7,675 nt of DNA from CAXSEF01 sp050920955 (GTDB taxonomy: Bacteria; Pseudomonadota; Alphaproteobacteria; Acetobacterales; Acetobacteraceae), in assembly GCA_050920955.1 (NCBI GenBank), contig JBPBQS010000293.1:1-7675 (forward strand), read 5' to 3'. Shown piece by piece: positions 1 through 5,150 of this stretch; within the stretch, counting starts at the first letter, position 1; each line of letters begins with the position of its first letter. The notes under the pieces were generated by a model. That model worked only from the letters and a program-made list of their open reading frames with translations. It was not told where the DNA came from and did not search any database. A program made the translations under genes and the position numbers.

Positions 1-217
1 TGTCGGTCTCGGACTGCGTGCCGACGGCGACCAGCGTCAGGTCGCCGCGCTCCTGCGCGTGGCGGACGGCGCCCTCCTGCATGTCCTTGAAGAACTCGTT
101 GGCGAGGGACTTCATCACCAGGCCGACGACCGGCTTCCTCGCGGGCTGCGCGAGAGCGGCGAGCGGGGACAGGAGGACGAGGCCGCCCGCGGCAGCCATG
201 AGGTCGCGACGTTTCAT
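1..217 (-). CDS. Periplasmic sugar-binding protein of an ABC importer (N-terminal part only)
   Basis: Only the first 72 codons are in the window; the gene continues past position 1. After a signal peptide of about 23 residues (MKRRDLM start, hydrophobic core, ALA|QP cleavage), the mature protein opens with KPVVGLVMKSLANEFFKDMQ, the first beta strand and sugar-contacting helix of the RbsB-like periplasmic binding fold (Peripla_BP_4). The Arg-Arg pair at residues 3-4 loosely resembles a Tat motif, but Sec export is equally possible. The ATG at 217 is chosen because a signal peptide follows at once and a weak purine-rich AAAAGAG lies about 8 nt upstream. It is the fourth gene of the minus-strand transporter cluster, separated from the preceding binding protein by repeat copy A. 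It is not a duplicate of that protein: its N-terminal strand and NEFF motif differ from NPFF there. It could serve the same permease or start another system. Substrate unknown. Confidence 0.85.
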   Translation of the reverse strand, partial: MKRRDLMAAAGGLVLLSPLAALAQPARKPVVGLVMKSLANEFFKDMQEGAVRHAQERGDLTLVAVGTQSETD

Positions 218-241
218 GGGGGTGGCTCTTTTCTGGGTGTC

Positions 242-366
242 GGAAGGAAGGCCAGAGGCTCTGCCTCTGGACTCCGCCAAGGGAAGCCCCTTGGATGGCT
301 TCACTTAGGTAGCGGGATCAAAGGGCCTCCCGGCCCTTTGCGGGTTTGGGCAGAGCCCATGCTTGC
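242..366 (-). repeat. Four-hairpin palindromic intergenic element, copy A (inverted)
   Basis: This fills most of the gap between the two binding-protein genes. Read on the plus strand it holds four perfect stem-loops: CCAGAGGC/GCCTCTGG (252-259/263-270, loop TCT), CCAAGGG/CCCTTGG (277-283/288-294), CAAAGGGCC/GGCCCTTTG (319-327/332-340) and TGGGC/GCCCA (347-351/355-359, loop AGA). Between the two middle hairpins lies a 25-base unstructured linker. Its reverse complement matches copy C almost throughout, including the linker and the short spacers ACCCGC and CGG(A/G)GTCC, so this copy is inverted relative to B and C. None of the hairpins is followed by a T-run in either direction, so they are not classical intrinsic terminators. 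Since it lies between genes in a cluster, it is probably transcribed and folded in the mRNA. Confidence 0.85.
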
Positions 367-371
367 TGGCC

Positions 372-1307
372 TCAGCGGGGCGCGGACCAGCCGTGGTAGC
401 TTCCGACGGTCTCGGCCGTGATGAGCTTGGGCTCGATGAGCTGCGTCTTGTCCGCAGGCGCGTGGCCGGTGATGATCTCGTTGCCGAGCTGCACGGCGCG
501 CTCGGCCATCAGGTAGGGGTCCTGCGAGGCGGAGGCGGCGACGAGGCTCTTCGGGTCCTTGAGCGCGGCCTCGATGTCGGGGGCGCCGTCCACGCTGGTG
601 ACGAACAGCTCGGTGCGGTGCAGCTGGCGGGCGGCGAGGCCGGCGCCGATCGCGGTGGGGTCGTTGATCGCGAACACCGCGTCAATGTGCGGGAAGCGGG
701 TCAGCAGGCCCTGCATCACCGCGAAGCCGCCGTCGCGCGAGCCCTTGGCGTCCTGGTTGTCCGAGAGGGGGGTGATGCCGGCCTTGGAGAGGACCTGCTC
801 GCAGCCCTTGACGCGGTCGATCACGGAGGAGACGTGCGGGCCGTTGATGATCGCCACGTCGCCGTGGCCGTGCAGGCGGTCGGCGATGACCTGGCAGGCC
901 AGCTCGCCGGCCTTGGTGTTGTCGGTCATCACCGTGGCGCTGGCGCCCTGGGCGGCGACGTCGACGGCGACCACGGTGATGCCGGCGGCCTCGGCCTTGC
1001 GCACCGCAGGCGCGATCGCGACGGGGTCGGCGGCGTTGATCAGGATCAGGTCAACGCCGGCGGAGATGAAGTTGTCGATCTGGGTGAACTGCTTGTTCAG
1101 GTCGTAGTCGGACGCGGTCGTGATCACGCGCACGTCGGGGTTGATCGCCTTCGCCGCCGCCGTCGCGCCGTTGGCGATCGCCACGAAGAACGGGTTGCCG
1201 AGCGAGCCGACGGTGATGCCGATGCCGGTCAGGGTCTTGGCCTGCGCGGCGGGGGCCGCAAGCGTCGCGGCGGCGAGGGCCGCCATCGCGAGGTGTCTCT
1301 TCGTCAT
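372..1307 (-). CDS. Periplasmic sugar-binding protein, ribose-type (RbsB-like) ABC importer
   Basis: The 311-residue product is the usual length for the CUT2/RbsB family. Residues 1-23 form a Sec signal peptide (TKRH, alanine/leucine core, AQA|K). The mature domain shows family landmarks in order: GITVGSLGNPFF (30-41), LILINAADP (88-95), DNTKAGELA (129-137), INGP (154-157), RVKGCEQVL (165-173), VFAINDPTAIGAG (211-223), SVDGAPD (238-244) and ASQDP (260-264). Two cysteines (138, 169) could form a disulfide. The ATG at 1307 is chosen over an in-frame upstream ATG at 1421 because the signal peptide begins here and AAGGAG sits 6 nt upstream; the upstream start lies inside repeat copy B. It follows the permease gene and is the natural partner of the ATPase and permease. 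By eye against E. coli RbsB recalled from memory, the ribose-contacting Arg of the TLDR strand is Val here (AVDVAAQ), so ribose itself is doubtful. Confidence 0.92.
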   Translation of the reverse strand: MTKRHLAMAALAAATLAAPAAQAKTLTGIGITVGSLGNPFFVAIANGATAAAKAINPDVRVITTASDYDLNKQFTQIDNFISAGVDLILINAADPVAIAPAVRKAEAAGITVVAVDVAAQGASATVMTDNTKAGELACQVIADRLHGHGDVAIINGPHVSSVIDRVKGCEQVLSKAGITPLSDNQDAKGSRDGGFAVMQGLLTRFPHIDAVFAINDPTAIGAGLAARQLHRTELFVTSVDGAPDIEAALKDPKSLVAASASQDPYLMAERAVQLGNEIITGHAPADKTQLIEPKLITAETVGSYHGWSAPR

Positions 1308-1313
1308 GACGCG

Positions 1314-1319
1314 CTCCTT
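1314..1319 (-). promoter_or_regulatory. Ribosome binding site that fixes the binding-protein start
   Basis: On the minus strand AAGGAG lies 6 nt before the ATG at 1307. It decides against the longer in-frame reading that begins at 1421 within repeat copy B. It lies just outside the repeat, so the repeat does not sequester it directly. Confidence 0.8.
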
Positions 1320-1345
1320 GGGGAAAGGCTGCCCGAAGGCAGGAA

Positions 1346-1468
1346 GCAAGGCCGGGCTCTGCCCGGACCCGCCAAAGGCCTGGGCCTTTGGAAACCGATT
1401 TGATGAAGTAATGGATTCCAAAGGCGAGCCTTTGGCGGAGTTTGAGGCAGAGCCTCAACCTTGCTTGC
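1346..1468 (+). repeat. Four-hairpin palindromic intergenic element, copy B
   Basis: This lies between the permease and binding-protein genes. It is bounded by GCAAGG (1346-1351) and CCTTGCTTGC (1459-1468), which are inverted at their ends. Inside are four perfect stems: CCGGGC/GCCCGG (1352-1357/1361-1366, loop TCT), CCAAAGGCC/GGCCTTTGG (1372-1380/1383-1391, loop TG), CCAAAGGC/GCCTTTGG (1418-1425/1428-1435, loop GA) and TTGAGGC/GCCTCAA (1442-1448/1452-1458, loop AGA). A 26-base AT-richer linker (1392-1417) separates the middle pair. The order, the spacings and the spacers ACCCG and CGGAGT match copies A and C, but stem and linker sequences have diverged furthest here, with both arms of each stem changing together. 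It could protect upstream mRNA from exonucleases, attenuate read-through, or be a small non-autonomous mobile element; sequence alone does not decide. Confidence 0.85.
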
Positions 1469-1473
1469 TGCGC

Positions 1474-2448
1474 TCACGTGCGGGCTCCGCCCTGGCGGCG
1501 GAGGCGGTCCAGCGCGACGGCGACGACGATGACGAGGCCCTTGACGATGAACTGCCAGATGTCGGAGACGCCGACGAGGATCAGGCCGTTGCTCAGGATC
1601 GCGATGATGAGCGCGCCGATCAGCGTGCCCCAGATCGAGCCGACGCCGCCGGTGAAGCTGATGCCGCCGAGGATGGCGGCGGCGATGGCGTCCAGCTCGT
1701 AGCTTTGCCCGAGCTGGAGGCCGTTGGCGGCGTAGAGGCGGGCGGCGGACATGATGCCGCCCAGGCCGGCGAGCAGGCCGGAGATCATGTAGACGGACAT
1801 CAGGATGCGGCCGACGCGGATGCCGGAGAGGTGGGCGGCGTGGACGTTGCCGCCCACCGCGTAGACGCGCAGGCCGAACACCGTGCGGCGCAGCACGAAC
1901 CACGAGGCCAGGATCACCAGGCCGGCGATCACGACGAGCCAGGGGATGCCGAGGAGGCTCTCGTTGCCGAGGAAGGCGAAGCCGAGGTCGGGGTTGAACA
2001 CCGTCGCGTCGTTGCCGACCAAGCGCGCGATGCCGCGCACCGCCGTCAGCGAGCCCAGGGTGACGATGAAGGGCGGCAGGCCGAGGCCGGCGATCAGCGC
2101 GCCGTTCGCGGCGCCGAACGCCAGGCCGGCGAGCAGGCCGGCGGGGATCGCCAGGCCGGCGACGGCGGGGGCGGTGGAGACCAGCATCGTCACCATCGCG
2201 GAGGCCGCGAGCACGGAGCCGACGGAGAGGTCGATGCCGCCGGTCAGGAGCACGAAGGTCATGCCAGCGGCGAGCACCGTGTTGATCGCGGCCTGCTGCG
2301 CCACGATCGAGACGTTGCCGAGCGAGAGGAAACGGTTCGACATCAGCTCGAAGCCGACGCACAGCAGGAGGAGGACCGGGAGCATGCCCAGGACCTGCAG
2401 GCGGGCGCGGACGCCGGCGCGGGCGGCAGGCGTGGCGGCGGCGCTCAT
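1474..2448 (-). CDS. Ribose-type sugar ABC transporter permease (RbsC-like)
   Basis: The 324-residue, very hydrophobic inner-membrane protein is of standard length for the BPD_transp_2 permease family. It starts with a short basic cytoplasmic tail (to about residue 19) and then carries many membrane segments. Family motifs are clear: LLTGGIDLSVGSVLA (67-81), GLPPFIVTLGSLTAVRGIARL (123-143), the cytoplasmic coupling-type segment GGNVHAAHLSGIRV (199-212) and ELDAIAAAILGG followed by FTGGVGSIWGTLIGALI (251-281). It probably works as a dimer, forming the channel energised by the ATPase encoded just upstream. The ATG at 2448 is preferred; an in-frame TTG at 2463 would add five residues (M/L-R-P-P-P). 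Neither has a convincing Shine-Dalgarno sequence, and repeat copy C ends only 11 nt upstream of the ATG. The reading frame is intact, with a TGA stop at 1474-1476. Confidence 0.93.
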   Translation of the reverse strand: MSAAATPAARAGVRARLQVLGMLPVLLLLCVGFELMSNRFLSLGNVSIVAQQAAINTVLAAGMTFVLLTGGIDLSVGSVLAASAMVTMLVSTAPAVAGLAIPAGLLAGLAFGAANGALIAGLGLPPFIVTLGSLTAVRGIARLVGNDATVFNPDLGFAFLGNESLLGIPWLVVIAGLVILASWFVLRRTVFGLRVYAVGGNVHAAHLSGIRVGRILMSVYMISGLLAGLGGIMSAARLYAANGLQLGQSYELDAIAAAILGGISFTGGVGSIWGTLIGALIIAILSNGLILVGVSDIWQFIVKGLVIVVAVALDRLRRQGGART

Positions 2449-2459
2449 GGGCGGGGGCC

Positions 2460-2588
2460 GCAAGGAAGGTCGGGCTCTGCCCGAACCCGCAAAGGGTCCG
2501 AGGACCCTTTGATCCCGTTACTTAAGTCAAGCCATCCAAGGGGCTTCCCTTGGCGGGGTCCAGGGGCGGCGCCCCTGGCCTTGCTTGC
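2460..2588 (+). repeat. Four-hairpin palindromic intergenic element, copy C
   Basis: This fills most of the 151-bp gap between the ATPase and permease genes. It has terminal GCAAGG (2460-2465) and CCTTGCTTGC (2579-2588) and four perfect stems: TCGGGC/GCCCGA (2470-2475/2479-2484, loop TCT), AAAGGGTCC/GGACCCTTT (2491-2499/2502-2510, loop GA), CCAAGGG/CCCTTGG (2536-2542/2547-2553, loop GCTT) and CCAGGGGC/GCCCCTGG (2560-2567/2571-2578, loop GGC). It has the same orientation as copy B. In sequence it is closest to the inverted copy A, with shared linker bases and an identical third stem. It ends almost at the start of the permease gene. No T-tract follows any hairpin on the transcribed strand. Confidence 0.85.
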
Positions 2589-2599
2589 CTGCCTGGGGG

Positions 2600-4183
2600 T
2601 CATGCGGCCACTCCGGAGACCAGGGACATGATCGCCTCCTGCGTGATGCGGCGGCCGTTGCGGTTGGCGATCTCGCCGACGAGGCGGCCCTCGCGCATGA
2701 CGAGGGTGCGGTCGCAGACGCCGATGATCTCGGCCATCTCGGAGGAGATCACGACGACGCCCATGCCGGCGCGGGCCAGCTCGTCGATCAGGCGGTAGAT
2801 CTCGCTCTTCGCGCCGATGTCGACGCCGCGGGTGGGCTCGTCGAGGAAGAGGACGCGGGGGCCGGTTTCCAGCAGGCGGGCGAGGAGGACCTTCTGCTGG
2901 TTGCCGCCGGAGAGCGCGCCGACGTTGATGGCGTCGCCGCCGGTGCGCACGGAGAGGCGGCGGATGGCGGCCTGGGAGCGGCGGCGGGCGGCGGCGAAGT
3001 CCATCACGCCGGCGCGGGCGTCGCGGTCGGCGACGTCGATCGCGATGTTGTGGCGCACGCTCATGTCCAGGTAGAGGCCGAGCGACTTGCGGTCCTCGGT
3101 GAGGTAGACGAGGCCGGCGTCCACGGCCTCGCGCGGGGTGCGGCAGGCGAGGGCGCGGCCTTCGAGGCGCATGGTGCCGGAGGTGCGGCGGTCGATGCCG
3201 CAGATCAGGCGGGCAAGCTCGGTGCGGCCGGCGCCGACCAGGCCGGCGATGCCGAGGACCTCGCCGCGCTCCAGCGCGAAGGAACAGCCGTGGACGCGCA
3301 CGCCGTCGGCGATGTCGTCCACGGCGAGGAGGGGGGCGGCGGAGGGCTCGGCGGCGGGGGCGGCGTGGGACTTGGTGTAGAAGGTCGAGAGGTCGCGGCC
3401 GACCATCATGCGGATCAGGCGCTCGGCGGTCAGCTCGTCGCGGGTCAGGGTGCCGACGGAGGCGCCGTCGCGCAGCACGCTGACGCGGTCGGCCAGCGCG
3501 TCGATCTCGGCCATGCGGTGGCTGATGTAGATGATCGCCAGGCCCTCGGCGCGGAGCTGGCGGACGAGGGCGAACAGGCGGTCGGTCTCGCGCGCGGAGA
3601 GCGAGGTCGTGGGCTCGTCCATCACGAGGACGCGGGCGTCGCCGGCCAGCGCGCGGGCGATCTCGACGAGCTGGCGCTCGGCGATGGAGAGGGAGGCGAC
3701 GGGGGTGCCCGCGTTGAAGGCGACGCCGAGGCGTTCGAGGACGGGGCGGGAGCGCTCGCGCATGGCGGCGCGGTCGACGAGGCCGAGGCGGCGGGGCTCG
3801 CGGCCGAGCCAGATGTTCTCGGCGACCGAGAGGTTGGGGGAGAGGGCGAGCTCCTGGTGGATGGTGACGATGCCGAGCGCGCGGGCGGCGGCGGGGTCGG
3901 GGATGGTCACGGGGGCGCCCGCGAGGTGGATCGTGCCGCCGGGGTCGGCCTGGTGCACGCCGGAGAGGATCTTCATCAGGGTGGACTTGCCGGCGCCGTT
4001 CTCGCCCATCAGGGCGTGGATCTCGCCGGGCCAGGCGGAGAAGGTCACGCCGGAGAGCGCGCGCACCGGGCCGAAGGTCTTGGCGATGGCGCGCATTTCC
4101 AGCACGGGCGCGTGGGCGTGCGCGCCGTCGGGGTCGCCGTTCGCTGCCGCCGGGCCGGTGCCGGGGTCGCCGCTGTCGCTCAT
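2600..4183 (-). CDS. Ribose-type sugar ABC transporter ATP-binding protein, two nucleotide-binding domains (RbsA-like)
   Basis: The 527-residue fused double ATPase is close to the usual 500 of the RbsA/MglA/XylG family; the excess is mostly an Ala/Gly/Pro/Asp-rich N-terminal tail (about 1-26). Domain 1 has Walker A GENGAGKS (60-67), Q-loop HQELALS (109-115), signature LSIAERQLVEIARAL (165-179), Walker B VLVMDEPTTSL (185-195) and the H-loop ISHRM (220-224). Domain 2 has a degenerate Walker A, GLVGAGRTEL (314-323), without the usual lysine, then LTEDRKSLGL (361-370), signature LSGGNQQKVLLARLL (424-438) and Walker B VLFLDEPTRGVDIGAKSEIY (444-463). This asymmetry is normal for the family. It is a cytoplasmic protein that pairs with the permease encoded downstream. 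The ATG at 4183 is chosen because AAGGG stands 7 nt upstream; an in-frame GTG at 4282 would add 33 low-complexity residues unlike the family. It is the first gene of the transporter cluster. Confidence 0.95.
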   Translation of the reverse strand: MSDSGDPGTGPAAANGDPDGAHAHAPVLEMRAIAKTFGPVRALSGVTFSAWPGEIHALMGENGAGKSTLMKILSGVHQADPGGTIHLAGAPVTIPDPAAARALGIVTIHQELALSPNLSVAENIWLGREPRRLGLVDRAAMRERSRPVLERLGVAFNAGTPVASLSIAERQLVEIARALAGDARVLVMDEPTTSLSARETDRLFALVRQLRAEGLAIIYISHRMAEIDALADRVSVLRDGASVGTLTRDELTAERLIRMMVGRDLSTFYTKSHAAPAAEPSAAPLLAVDDIADGVRVHGCSFALERGEVLGIAGLVGAGRTELARLICGIDRRTSGTMRLEGRALACRTPREAVDAGLVYLTEDRKSLGLYLDMSVRHNIAIDVADRDARAGVMDFAAARRRSQAAIRRLSVRTGGDAINVGALSGGNQQKVLLARLLETGPRVLFLDEPTRGVDIGAKSEIYRLIDELARAGMGVVVISSEMAEIIGVCDRTLVMREGRLVGEIANRNGRRITQEAIMSLVSGVAA

Positions 4184-4190
4184 CGTCGCG

Positions 4191-4195
4191 CCCTT
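4191..4195 (-). promoter_or_regulatory. Ribosome binding site that fixes the ATPase start
   Basis: AAGGG on the minus strand lies 7 nt before the ATG at 4183. It supports that start rather than the in-frame GTG at 4282, whose extra 33 residues have no family resemblance. Confidence 0.65.
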
Positions 4196-4292
4196 GGCCA
4201 CGCGGCCCGGCCGGGGTGTTCCGGTTGCGGGCCTGCCTCCTCCGTCGGCGCCTTCGAGGGGCGCCGTTGGGGGCACACTCACGCAAGGGTGG

Positions 4293-4317
4293 GGGCGTGT
4301 CCAGGGCGGACACGCCC
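4293..4317 (-). terminator. Strong inverted repeat downstream of the pilin gene, possible terminator
   Basis: GGGCGTGTCC (4293-4302) and GGACACGCCC (4308-4317) form a perfect 10-bp stem with a 5-base loop, about 48 bp after the pilin stop codon. No U-tract follows on the minus strand (the next bases are C-rich), so it would be a hairpin-only terminator. An operator or a transcript-stabilising hairpin for the transporter cluster is equally possible. Confidence 0.4.
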
Positions 4318-4364
4318 GGGTGACAGGCGCGTGGGCGCGGCGGAGGCGGTATCCGGGGGCCGCG

Positions 4365-5066
4365 CTAGCAGGCCGGGGCCTGGGAGGGGCCCGGCCCGGT
4401 GGGGTCGGCTTCCACGTTCAGGCCGAACAGGGTGCGGTAGGTGTCGGTCACGCCGGCGGCGGTCTGGCCGCGTCGGGCGGCCTGGAACGGGTCGGACACG
4501 GTGATGCCGACCACGACCGTGCAGCCTTGCGGGGGGGGCGGGGTCAGGGCGGGGGGGGCGCCCATCCAGCCCTGCGTGGTCACGGAACTGGTGGCGGGGC
4601 CGGGGATTGGGCCGGGGCCCGGGCCGTTGCAGGACGGCAGGGGTACGCCGGGGGCGGTGCACTTCACGGTGACCGGCGGCACGGAGTCGCCGGCGAGGGT
4701 GAGCACGCCGGGCAGGAGCCCGGCGGCGGCGTCGGTCATGACGAACTGGCCGTTGCTGGACTGCGCCATGTTCGGGGGCACGGTGGCGCGGGAGCGGATG
4801 CCCTCGACCATGGTGAAGCCGCGCGCGTTCCTCAGGGTGCCGAAGCTGGCGCTGCCGTCGCCGAGGAGGGTCATGACTTGGCGGGCCTGGGCGTCGCGGG
4901 CGAAGCGGCTGTTGACCAGGGCAGCGTTGCGGAAGGTGCCGTCGAGGAGGGCGTAGGCGGGGAGCACCAGGCACAGGCTCAGCGTGGTGGCGACGAGCAG
5001 CTCCACGAGGGTGAAGCCGTCCTCGGGGGTGGCGGCGCGGCGCGGGGCGCGGGGGGGGCGGGGCAT
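4365..5066 (-). CDS. Type IV pilin-like prepilin (PilW-like minor pseudopilin)
   Basis: The 233-residue product has a short basic leader (MPRPPRAPRRAATPEDG) and a classic prepilin peptidase site, G17|F18, followed by FTLVELLVATTLSLCLVL. The mature Glu5 (E22) and a hydrophobic helix (about 18-42) are both present. The leader would be cut by a PilD-type peptidase and the helix packed into a type IV pilus or type II secretion pseudopilus. The C-terminal domain matches nothing I recognise. It has a Gly/Pro-rich stretch (about 147-180) and four cysteines outside the helix (136, 146, 182 and the last residue 233), allowing two disulfides. The ATG at 5066 has AGGAG 6 nt upstream. No other pilus or secretion gene is nearby. 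The coding strand holds three runs of eight C (5051-5058 just after the start, 4551-4558 and 4531-4538), possible slippage sites. PilW is the nearest family guess; a GspJ-like pseudopilin is an alternative. Confidence 0.82.
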   Translation of the reverse strand: MPRPPRAPRRAATPEDGFTLVELLVATTLSLCLVLPAYALLDGTFRNAALVNSRFARDAQARQVMTLLGDGSASFGTLRNARGFTMVEGIRSRATVPPNMAQSSNGQFVMTDAAAGLLPGVLTLAGDSVPPVTVKCTAPGVPLPSCNGPGPGPIPGPATSSVTTQGWMGAPPALTPPPPQGCTVVVGITVSDPFQAARRGQTAAGVTDTYRTLFGLNVEADPTGPGPSQAPAC

Positions 5067-5150
5067 GGCGGGCTCCTGCTCCGGGGCCGCGCCAGCCTGC
5101 GCCGATGGGGTGAAGGAAGTGGCAAGAACGCGCGGCCGCCGGGGAAGGCG

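Larger units (their letters stand above)
4184..4364 (-). promoter_or_regulatory. Upstream region of the transporter cluster (likely promoter/leader)
   Basis: This 181-bp gap between the pilin stop and the ATPase start must hold the transporter promoter unless transcription runs through from the pilin gene. No convincing -35/-10 pair can be read in this GC-rich stretch. It contains two dyads: a 10-bp perfect stem at 4293-4317 (listed separately) and GGCGCC/GGCGCC (4247-4252/4260-4265) around TTCGAGG. Either could be an operator or a leader hairpin. No regulator gene is in the window to suggest which protein would bind. None of the four-hairpin repeat is present here. Confidence 0.35.

Noticed and set aside
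242..366. Repeat hairpins as ordinary Rho-independent terminators
   Set aside because: No T-tract follows any stem in either direction, and four consecutive hairpins with conserved spacing fit a repeat family better. Partial attenuation remains possible.
1308..1421. N-terminal extension of the binding protein from an ATG at 1421
   Set aside because: It would translate repeat copy B and place 38 extra residues before a perfect signal peptide; the AAGGAG site supports the start at 1307.
242..2588. CRISPR array
   Set aside because: Only three copies exist, more than 1 kb apart, in mixed orientation and separated by genes, with no spacers.
4184..4282. GTG start at 4282 for the ATPase
   Set aside because: The added 33 residues are low-complexity, and a good SD precedes the ATG at 4183.
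1120..4504. Long plus-strand open frames (1120-2631, 2585-4504) antisense to the permease and ATPase
   Set aside because: Both are biased shadows rich in Asp/Glu/Ala/Gly/Arg without any recognisable motif, while the minus-strand frames carry full family signatures.
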